In this document: positions 7,025 to 12,800 of the stretch, piece after piece
Layout: each line of letters opens with the position of its first letter
Numbering within the stretch: position 1 is the first letter of the stretch
NCBI GenBank assembly: GCA_009930125.1
Contig: RZYZ01000035.1
Coordinates: forward strand, 1-13,658
Length of the DNA stretch: 13,658 bases
Direction: 5' to 3'
Source: Clostridia bacterium
GTDB lineage: Bacteria; Bacillota; Clostridia; Clostridiales; Clostridiaceae
Notes under the pieces: model-generated
What the model saw: only the letters and a program-made list of their open reading frames with translations
Told to the model about the DNA's origin: nothing
The model's database searches: none
Position numbers and translations under genes: made by a program

Positions 7025-7068
7025 CATTACGTAACGAAAAGAACCATCTATTATGAGGAGGTGCTGAG

Positions 7069-8262
7069 ATGGAGAGAGTCGTTTTTCTGGTTGACATGAA
7101 TGCATTTTTTATTACATGTGAAACCAGAAGAAATCCGGAGCTGAAAGGAAGACCTGCAGCAGTAGCTGGTGATCCAAACAAAAGATCCGGCATTATTCTG
7201 GCTGCAAATTACGAGGCGCGTGCACTCGGCATCATAACAACCATGACTGTCAATCAGGCGATGAAACTTTGTCCGGTCCTTTTACTCGTTCCACCAGATC
7301 ATCATTATTATGAGGAAATGTCTGAAAAAGTCATGAGGTATCTTGCCCGATTCTCACCGGTAATAGAGCAGAACAGTATTGATGAGGCATGGATCGACAT
7401 GTCAGGAACAGACCATCTCTACGGGAATCCGATGAACGCAGCTGAATTGATCATGGAAGGCCTCAAAGAGGAACTTCAGTTATGGTGCTCCATCGGCATT
7501 TCCAGCAATAAGTTCCTTGCAAAGATGGCTTCAGAAATGAAGAAACCTTTAGGAATCACAGTCCTGAAAGAGGAGGCAGTGCCTCAGAAACTGTGGCCCC
7601 TTCCTGTTCAGGCAATGTATGGAGTCGGTGCAAAAACCAGAGAAGCGCTGAATAAACTGAAAATCTTCACAATCCGGGATTTAGCCCTGTTCGATAAGAA
7701 TGAGCTTATTTCCATCTTCGGAAAATCCGGAATCTCCATGCATGAGCATGCAAACGGCATCGACAATGACCCTGTGATCGCCCATTCCAAAGATGATGTG
7801 AAATCCATTGGAAAATCCGTCACACTAAGCAGAGATATTTCAAAAATCGAAGACGCAAAACTGATCCTCATGAAACTTGCCGATGATGTTTCAATCCGTG
7901 CCAGAAAAAAATCAAAGGAAGGATCTACAGTCCAGATTTCATTGAAGTATACTGATTTCAGGACCATCACAAGGCAATGTACCGTTCCTCGAACCAATCT
8001 TTTCAAAGAGATTTATCGCGCCGGTCTGGATCTGCTGAAAGAAGTCTGGAATGAAAAGAAGCCTATACGGCTTATCGGAATCGCTCTAACAGGTTTTGAT
8101 GAGACTGAATCTGGTGAACAGATTTCACTTTTTGATTTAGATAACCAGTATCGGAGCCAGCAGAAAGATCATCAGGTACAGGAAGCTCTCGATGAGATTC
8201 GAAAGAAATACGGAAACGATATGGTTTCCTGGGCATCCCTCATCAGCGACAAAAAAACATGA
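7069..8262 (+). CDS. dinB: Y-family translesion DNA polymerase (DinB/Pol IV)
   Basis: A 397-residue Y-family polymerase that copies damaged DNA. The palm begins with FLVDMNAFF (6-14): Asp9 is the first catalytic acidic residue and Phe14 is at the steric-gate position. NSIDEAWID (102-110) supplies Asp105 and Glu106. The helix-hairpin-helix region (MYGVGAKTREALNKL) and little-finger domain follow. QISLFDL (351-357) near the C-terminus is a beta-clamp binding motif of the QxxLF type. Length is normal. GAGGAGGT seven to eight bases upstream fixes the ATG. The gene is a single unit between two terminators. It may or may not be damage-inducible: no SOS box is evident. Family assignment is firm; the exact subgroup (Pol IV versus Bacillus PolY1/PolY2) is less so. 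Confidence 0.95.
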   Translation: MERVVFLVDMNAFFITCETRRNPELKGRPAAVAGDPNKRSGIILAANYEARALGIITTMTVNQAMKLCPVLLLVPPDHHYYEEMSEKVMRYLARFSPVIEQNSIDEAWIDMSGTDHLYGNPMNAAELIMEGLKEELQLWCSIGISSNKFLAKMASEMKKPLGITVLKEEAVPQKLWPLPVQAMYGVGAKTREALNKLKIFTIRDLALFDKNELISIFGKSGISMHEHANGIDNDPVIAHSKDDVKSIGKSVTLSRDISKIEDAKLILMKLADDVSIRARKKSKEGSTVQISLKYTDFRTITRQCTVPRTNLFKEIYRAGLDLLKEVWNEKKPIRLIGIALTGFDETESGEQISLFDLDNQYRSQQKDHQVQEALDEIRKKYGNDMVSWASLISDKKT

Positions 8263-8308
8263 AAAAGAGACCTTGAAGCAGGATCATTTCACTGCTTCAA
8301 GGTCTCTT
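8251..8308 (-). terminator. Terminator of the FAS1 gene, shared intergenic hairpin with dinB
   Basis: AAGAGACCTTGAAGCA (8265-8280) and its perfect complement (8293-8308) form a 16-bp stem. On the minus strand it is followed by TTTTTC and then seven T residues, which overlap the last dinB codons. On the plus strand no T run follows, so it is a good terminator only for the FAS1 transcript. Confidence 0.85.
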
Positions 8309-8328
8309 GCGTCATTATCTGTATGCGG

Positions 8329-8955
8329 TTATGCTTCCTTTTTCTTGTATACCAGCATGGCTGCTCCGGCAGTTCCTATTGCTGTCAGAAGGAATGGGAA
8401 GGATGCAGGAATTCCTGTTTCAGGTGCTTCTGTTTCTTCCATATCCACTTCCTGAAGAGTGAAGTCTTCTGGTACCAGTACGGTATCAATGACATGAATC
8501 ACACCGTTGGTGGCTTCGATATCTGCTGATGTGATGTTGGCATCATTTACTTTAGGGTCTGCGGTTAAATCAAACTTCACTTTTCCACCGTTCACTGTGT
8601 CAGCTTCCAGTCCATCCGTAAGGTCTCCAGACATCACTTTTCCAGAAACCACGTGATAGGTCAGGACTTTTGACAGATCAGGCTGTGCTAGAAGCTCTTC
8701 TGCTGTGATGTCTAAAGCTTCGAGAAGTTTTGCGAAAGCATCATTGGTTGGTGCAAAGACTGTAAAAGGTCCTTCACCCTGCAGTGTTTCAACAAGTTCC
8801 GCTTTCTGTAGAGCGCTGACCAGAATACTGAAATCAGGATTACCAACGGCGATATCAACGATGTCATCTGTAGGTTCGGTGGCGAATACTGGGATACTGA
8901 ATACCAGAAGCATAGCGGCTACCATCAGACTGATTCTTTTTGACATTTTTTTCAT
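8329..8955 (-). CDS. FAS1 (fasciclin) domain surface protein with C-terminal sorting signal
   Basis: A 208-residue exported protein. Residues 1-25 are a signal peptide ending VFA. A single FAS1 adhesion domain spans about 30-165, with H1 block GPFTVFAPTNDAF (62-74), the central TYHVVSGKVM (99-108) and H2 block NGVIHVIDTVLVP (150-162). The tail is Glu-rich (EVDMEETEAPE), then APETG (177-181), a hydrophobic stretch (182-203) and KKK. This has the layout of an LPXTG-type cell-wall sorting signal, with Ala in place of Leu. AGGAG nine bases upstream supports the ATG at 8955 rather than the in-frame TTG at 8964. A class B sortase gene is divergent to it, 111 bases from start to start, and is the likely enzyme. 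Simple tail-anchoring in the membrane is the alternative. Confidence 0.9.
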   Translation of the reverse strand: MKKMSKRISLMVAAMLLVFSIPVFATEPTDDIVDIAVGNPDFSILVSALQKAELVETLQGEGPFTVFAPTNDAFAKLLEALDITAEELLAQPDLSKVLTYHVVSGKVMSGDLTDGLEADTVNGGKVKFDLTADPKVNDANITSADIEATNGVIHVIDTVLVPEDFTLQEVDMEETEAPETGIPASFPFLLTAIGTAGAAMLVYKKKEA

Positions 8956-8980
8956 TTTGAACAACTCCTATTATTTTTTA

Positions 8981-9009
8981 TTGTTTTTCTCTTTCGATGA
9001 GGTTATAAT
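8981..9009 (+). promoter_or_regulatory. Predicted promoter of the sortase gene
   Basis: TTGTTT (8981-8986), 17 bases, then a perfect TATAAT (9004-9009). It reads toward the sortase, giving a start near 9016. A weaker pair, GTGACA-N17-CATTAT (9040-9068), lies further down. Confidence 0.5.
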
Positions 9010-9033
9010 AGCACTAATCAAATATGATGTCAT
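9005..9033 (-). promoter_or_regulatory. Predicted promoter of the FAS1 gene
   Basis: On the minus strand ATGACA (5 of 6), 17 bases, TATTAT (5 of 6). Its -10 occupies the same bases as the plus-strand -10 at 9004-9009, so the two divergent promoters should exclude each other. Confidence 0.5.
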
Positions 9034-9066
9034 TTAATTGTGACAAATTTAAATCTTAATCACATT

Positions 9067-9891
9067 ATGTGTTTAAATCTAAAAGTTGAGGTGATTATTA
9101 CGAAAAGAAATATATTAGTGACTCTCCTGTCCATTGCAGCGCTACTTCAGCTTTCTTTGTGGATTTATGACATCAATAATGAGAATGCCATGAAATCGTC
9201 AGAAGCTTATTATGATGAACTGTCACAGTTAAACAATGCTACAGAAGAGTCAGAGACTCCACCGACACATGATATGAAGCTGGATGTTCAGCCGGAAGAG
9301 AGCCCCCCTCTGTTCCCCACCGGAAACTTCACCTACACCCCCAATCCTGACAGCGAACTACTGAAGATCAATCCCGATTATGTTGGCTGGATCAAAATCG
9401 ATAACACAAAAATCGACTATCCGATTGTGAGAGGTGCGGACAACGAAGAATATCTGGATATCAACTTTAACAGAGAAAATGATGTTCTGGGTTCCATCTT
9501 CATGGACTACAGAAACATCGGGATGGGACTGGACCGGCATACAATCATTTATGGTCATTACACTGAGAGAGGCTATATGTTCGGTGATCTGAAGAAATAC
9601 CTGGACTCTGATTTTCTTTCCAGTAACGACACCTTCACCATTTCCACCCTCCAAGGAGAAAAAACCTATCAGATCTTCTCTATGCACATTTCTCCCTCGG
9701 AAGGTCCTTTCCTGGAAACACAGTTCATAGATGTAGCTTACACTGACTTTCTCCGCTTGCTTAAAGAAGAGTCCATTGTAGATAGAGAGGTTCTTCTCGA
9801 CGAAAATCTTGACCTGCTGAGTCTTGTGACCTGTAACTATGCTGTTGAAGATGGAAGACTTTTCATCCACGCAATAGAAGTACGTCAATAA
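9067..9891 (+). CDS. Class B sortase
   Basis: A membrane-anchored cysteine transpeptidase that joins surface proteins to the cell wall. With the start used here it has 274 residues: an N-terminal anchor (about 15-34), an acidic Pro-rich spacer, and the sortase domain from about 100. WIKIDNTKIDYPIVRG (108-123) and the EEYLDINF segment are typical of class B. The catalytic set is His164 (IYGHY), Cys256 (VTCNY) and Arg264 (GRLFIHA). The start is uncertain: GAGGTGAT (9088-9095) is a strong ribosome binding site, but the codon at the right distance is ACG (9100), with ATT just before it. GTG at 9040 or 9091 is also in frame. ATG 9067 is the first ATG but has no ribosome binding site. The divergent FAS1 protein with APETG is the apparent substrate. 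Confidence 0.92.
   Translation: MCLNLKVEVIITKRNILVTLLSIAALLQLSLWIYDINNENAMKSSEAYYDELSQLNNATEESETPPTHDMKLDVQPEESPPLFPTGNFTYTPNPDSELLKINPDYVGWIKIDNTKIDYPIVRGADNEEYLDINFNRENDVLGSIFMDYRNIGMGLDRHTIIYGHYTERGYMFGDLKKYLDSDFLSSNDTFTISTLQGEKTYQIFSMHISPSEGPFLETQFIDVAYTDFLRLLKEESIVDREVLLDENLDLLSLVTCNYAVEDGRLFIHAIEVRQ
9088..9095 (+). promoter_or_regulatory. Strong Shine-Dalgarno inside the annotated sortase N-terminus
   Basis: GAGGTGAT is an eight-base match to the anti-Shine-Dalgarno. Eight bases after GAGG the in-frame codon is ACG, followed by AAAAGA and the membrane anchor. This suggests translation from ACG or the preceding ATT, or a lost ATG. Confidence 0.6.
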
Positions 9892-9898
9892 TAATATG

Positions 9899-9928
9899 GC
9901 ACCGAAGCGATTAACTTCGGTGCTTTTT
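9899..9928 (+). terminator. Rho-independent terminator of the sortase gene
   Basis: GCACCGAAG (9899-9907) pairs with CTTCGGTGC (9915-9923), seven-base loop, followed by five T residues. It is only 7 bases past the sortase stop. Confidence 0.93.
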
Positions 9929-9981
9929 CTTTTTCTATTGTATAATATTTCTAGATAATACTTTTCACTAGGAACGGATTA

Positions 9982-10017
9982 ATGACTATGCAAGCACAAG
10001 CAGGAGAAAATATATGA
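9982..10017 (+). other. Possible 11-codon leader ORF overlapping the MFS gene start
   Basis: ATG at 9982 opens an 11-residue frame (MTMQAQAGENI) whose TGA overlaps the MFS start as ATGA. An AGGA element lies eight bases upstream. It could couple translation to the MFS gene, but frames this short arise easily by chance. Confidence 0.2.
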
Positions 10018-11225
10018 AAAACAGAATGACAACCACCGATATGATGACAGCCCGATATGCTCTGATCCACGGTTCTTACTGGATGGTCTTTGGTGCAACG
10101 TATAATTTCATAACGGTATATCTATTATCAAAAAACTTTGTGAGTCATGAGATCGGACTCATTCTCGCTTTTACAAATATTTTTTCCGCCATTTTACAGC
10201 CGCTGGTAGCGGGCTATGCAGATCGCAGCAGAAAAAGCGCTCTGAGATACACAACTTCTCTTATGCTCTTCATCTGTTTGTCACTTTCTTTCATCATGGC
10301 AGTTTCACCAGCTATTATGTTCGTCACCGCATCACTCTATTTTCTCCTCTTGACCATGATGCTCACCATTCACCCCCTGATCAACTCTCTAGGGATGAAT
10401 TACATCAATGAAGGTATCCCACTGAATTTCGGTTTCGCTAGAGGAATGGGTTCTCTATCCTATGCAGTGATGTCCTTCGTGCTAGGTGCAGCTGTAGAAC
10501 AGTATGGTACAGATATTCTTCCTTTCGCTTTTATGATTCTGTTTGGCTTCACCTTCGTGTTCACCATCTCGTTCACCATGAAAAACAGATCTTCTGATGA
10601 AGCGGATGCTAAAGATAGCACAGGTAACTCCACTCCGTCACATATTGATGTCTCTATCCTTACAGTTACAGGTTTCATCACCAAATATCACCGTTTTTCC
10701 CTCTATCTCCTTGGTGTGATTCTTATTTTCATAAGCTTCAACATCATCAATATCTATATGATTAGAATCGTTCAAAATGTTGGGGGAAACGAAGGAACCA
10801 TGGGTAGCGCTTTTGCCATAGCCGCTGTGCTCGAACTGCCAGTTATGCTCTCCTTCGCAAAGCTTATCAGTAAGTATCATAATACTTCATTGCTTAAATT
10901 ATCCGGATTGGTCTTCTCAGTGAAGGCATTCATAACACTGATCTCCTCCACCGTCGCTATGATATACTTTGCGCAGTCATTTCAGATGCTATCCTATGCA
11001 ATATTCATCCCAGGGTCGATTTATTATGTGAACCAGGTGATTGAAAAGAAAGATATGGTGAAAGGACAGGCATTTACCACCGCTGCCACGACTCTCGGCG
11101 GTGTTGGCGGAAGTCTCATAGGTGGATGGATCCTTTCTGTCGCAACGGTCAAACTTATGCTTATAGTGGGCCTTGGAATCTCTTTGGCAGGCAGCCTCAT
11201 TCTCCTGTTGACCATTGAAAAATAA
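10014..11225 (+). CDS. Major facilitator superfamily (MFS) transporter
   Basis: A 403-residue polytopic membrane protein with about twelve hydrophobic segments in two halves, joined by a charged loop (about 190-212, rich in Ser, Asp and Lys). AGYADRSRK (66-74), between the second and third segments, matches MFS motif A (GxxxDRxxR/K). The second half ends with TTLGGVGGSLIGGWILS (362-378), a Gly-rich helix common in MFS proteins. The overall look is closest to the MFS_1-like/sugar or nucleoside proton symporter group, but the substrate cannot be read from sequence. AGGAG seven bases upstream supports the start at 10014. It follows the sortase terminator, so it is a separate unit; no terminator is obvious downstream. 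Confidence 0.88.
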   Translation: MKNRMTTTDMMTARYALIHGSYWMVFGATYNFITVYLLSKNFVSHEIGLILAFTNIFSAILQPLVAGYADRSRKSALRYTTSLMLFICLSLSFIMAVSPAIMFVTASLYFLLLTMMLTIHPLINSLGMNYINEGIPLNFGFARGMGSLSYAVMSFVLGAAVEQYGTDILPFAFMILFGFTFVFTISFTMKNRSSDEADAKDSTGNSTPSHIDVSILTVTGFITKYHRFSLYLLGVILIFISFNIINIYMIRIVQNVGGNEGTMGSAFAIAAVLELPVMLSFAKLISKYHNTSLLKLSGLVFSVKAFITLISSTVAMIYFAQSFQMLSYAIFIPGSIYYVNQVIEKKDMVKGQAFTTAATTLGGVGGSLIGGWILSVATVKLMLIVGLGISLAGSLILLLTIEK

Positions 11226-11494
11226 GCCTTCGAGCACCATTAGCATCTGTGATGATTAGTAAACAACTGTTATGTATTTCACCGAAGGTATCTTGATTTC
11301 GTTGGGAAAGATGATAATATAGTGATTGAGATATTTATAATTATCCTTAGTGAATCAAAGGAATATGATAATCAGCAGAATAGTATCATTGTATTTCTTA
11401 ATAATTTATTAAGTTGTGTTAAGAATATCTACAATTAGCATACAGTTGTGCGCCAATGGCGGCAACCAGTAGCAAACTAAAGGAGAAAGATAAA
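11226..11494 (+). other. AT-rich intergenic region before the lipoprotein gene
   Basis: No gene is supported. CCTTCG (11227) and CGAAGG (11283) are too far apart for a terminator. The only ordered element is a perfect palindrome at 11397-11413. TACAAT at 11430-11435 could be a -10 with a poor -35. AAAGGAG near 11479 is the ribosome binding site of the next gene. Confidence 0.4.
11397..11413. repeat. Perfect 17-base palindrome, possible operator
   Basis: CTTAATAA-T-TTATTAAG has 8-base arms around one base. It overlaps the likely -35 region of the lipoprotein gene, about 82 bases before its start. It could be a repressor site; AT-rich chance is the alternative. Confidence 0.4.
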
Positions 11495-12046
11495 ATGAAC
11501 AAGAAACTTACAGTTTTAATCATCTCTGCAATGGCAGTACTTTTCGCAGTAGGTTGTACAACCGAAGAACAGACTCCAGAGACCCCCGCTGAAACTCCTG
11601 TTGAAACCCCTGAGGAAACTCCTACTGAGGCGCCTGAGGAAACTCCAGAAGAAACTCCAGAAGAATCAGAAATCGTTGTTACATCTCTTCTTGAAAGCAG
11701 AGAACTCAGCGATGAAGAACAGAGCAATCTGGAAAAAGTCGTTCGTTTCATGAGAACTGTTGATGACACTGTTCAGGTGGCATTGTTCGAAATGACTGAA
11801 ATTGATGGCGGATTCAACATGGAACTCATCCTCAAAAACAATTTCGCTGATACAACTGTTGTAGAAGAGGGCACCATAATCTCTATTCTGAATCAGGATC
11901 AGGAAGCAATTGAAGTTGCGTTACCAATGGATATTGAAATCGAACCGAATGCTGGTGTGCTATTTGAAACAGAAGTTGTTACTGATCTTCTGACATCAAG
12001 AAGTGATGTATACTTCATCGAATTCAAAGCTGAAGAAGCTGAATAA
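11495..12046 (+). CDS. Lipoprotein with ETP-rich stalk, unknown function
   Basis: A 183-residue secreted lipoprotein. MNKK plus a hydrophobic stretch ends in the lipobox LFAVGC, with the lipidated Cys21. Residues 27-58 are a low-complexity stalk built on ETP and EEP units, probably spanning the cell wall. The C-terminal part (about 60-183) is a compact acidic beta-rich domain (FNMELILKNNF... VALPMDIEIEPNAG) that vaguely recalls SLAP-type domains; I do not assign a family. AAAGGAG nine bases upstream fixes the ATG at 11495; the in-frame ATG at 11456 is rejected because it lacks a ribosome binding site and would spoil the signal peptide. It is monocistronic, with a hairpin terminator 20 bases downstream. 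Confidence 0.85.
   Translation: MNKKLTVLIISAMAVLFAVGCTTEEQTPETPAETPVETPEETPTEAPEETPEETPEESEIVVTSLLESRELSDEEQSNLEKVVRFMRTVDDTVQVALFEMTEIDGGFNMELILKNNFADTTVVEEGTIISILNQDQEAIEVALPMDIEIEPNAGVLFETEVVTDLLTSRSDVYFIEFKAEEAE
11573..11668 (+). repeat. ETP/EEP coding repeat
   Basis: About eight imperfect 12-base units (GAAACTCCTGAG-like) encode a Thr-Pro-Glu-rich stalk. Unit number may vary among strains by replication slippage. Confidence 0.7.
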
Positions 12047-12065
12047 AACCATATAAAACCAGATG

Positions 12066-12117
12066 AAAAAACCTTGATCATCCTGCAGCATCATTGCTGC
12101 AGATGACCAAGGTTTTT
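12066..12117 (+). terminator. Terminator of the lipoprotein gene
   Basis: A long interrupted stem: AAAAACCTTG and CAAGGTTTTT at the base, TCAT/ATGA in the middle, CTGCAGC/GCTGCAG at the top around ATCATT. Five T residues end it. An A run at its left makes weak action on the minus strand possible too. Confidence 0.88.
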
Positions 12118-12138
12118 CTGCTTTCAGTTTCACATCAA

Positions 12139-12255
12139 TCAACGCACTGCCCAATCGGGTAAATTCCTGGTCTCCACTCCTGTAGCCTTTCCAACGGTTC
12201 CACCCAGCTTTGTCCAGACATAATTGTGATCATAGTGCGCCCTTGAAAAGTCACC
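12139..12255 (-). pseudogene. Out-of-frame 3' tail of the DUF6241-like gene
   Basis: Read in the +1 frame relative to the upstream gene, this gives 38 residues beginning GDFSRAH and containing DHNYVWTKLGGTVGKATG, then a stop at 12139-12141. I associate this motif with the C-terminus of DUF6241-like proteins, whose N-terminal part is the adjacent frame. The frames join at the run of six A (minus strand, 12256-12261): five A residues would make one continuous gene of about 150 residues. Either the gene is broken, or the frame is changed during expression, or the A run is a sequencing error. Confidence 0.6.
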
Positions 12256-12592
12256 TTTTTTCCCATCTCTCCAGGATTTCGTGCAAGTCTTCCTTTATTG
12301 CATCCTGTCCTTCGATTCCATCCAGTTCCGTATACAGCTTTTCAATATTTTCCAGTGTTAGATCTCGATATCCCCATTTCTCATCTGCTACCACAATATG
12401 GTGAGACATATGATGAATATCGGTATAGATGGAAATCAGGTCTCTGTCTTCTCGTCCACTGATCTCTGAACTGCTATCTGCAATAGATGTCGTAATCCGC
12501 TTAATGGCAGGTTTATAGTTGTTCACAAGCCAGATGCCGGAGAGAAAAATCAGGACAATCAGGATGACGAATAGTTTGTTTCTGTTACTCAT
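12251..12592 (-). CDS. Small membrane-anchored protein, DUF6241-like, frameshifted
   Basis: The open frame gives 113 residues: a signal anchor at about 7-23 (KLFVILIVLIFLSGIWLV) and an extracytoplasmic part. HHMSHHIVVADEKWG is followed by a helical segment ending ILERWEKR-stop. The HxMxHxxVxADxKWG block is what I associate with DUF6241, but its conserved C-terminus (DHNYVW...GGTVGKATG) is missing from this frame and lies just downstream in another frame. GGAGGG five bases upstream fixes the ATG at 12592; an upstream ATG at 12613 lies before this site. A promoter with extended -10 precedes it. The stop is formed at AAA-AGG-TGA directly after an A6 run. Function is unknown; as it stands the product is truncated. 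Confidence 0.7.
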   Translation of the reverse strand: MSNRNKLFVILIVLIFLSGIWLVNNYKPAIKRITTSIADSSSEISGREDRDLISIYTDIHHMSHHIVVADEKWGYRDLTLENIEKLYTELDGIEGQDAIKEDLHEILERWEKR

Positions 12593-12620
12593 TCTATCCC
12601 TCCAAAATACCATTAACTAT

Positions 12621-12649
12621 ATTGTAACATATATATTATGGTATTTTAA
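12621..12649 (-). promoter_or_regulatory. Promoter of the DUF6241-like gene
   Basis: On the minus strand TTAAAA, 17 bases, TACAAT with an upstream TG (extended -10, TGTTACAAT). It lies about 29 bases before the start at 12592. Confidence 0.55.
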
Positions 12650-12724
12650 TCGATTCATCATATCCAAAATTCTCTACTTGATATTTTTCATAAATCCTGT
12701 CACCTGGCACATTCAGCGCTGCAT

Positions 12725-12780
12725 AAAAAACTCTCCTTGTGAAAAACAGAATCCCGATGAACGACCTGTCCCAAGGAGAG
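12725..12780 (-). terminator. Terminator of the histidine kinase gene
   Basis: On the minus strand CTCTCCTTG (12780-12772) pairs with CAAGGAGAG (12739-12731), followed by six T residues. The loop is long, but ACAG/CTGT inside it can pair and shorten it. It lies 20 bases after the kinase stop. Confidence 0.75.
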
Positions 12781-12800
12781 CACTTTTGCTGCTGTTAGCA

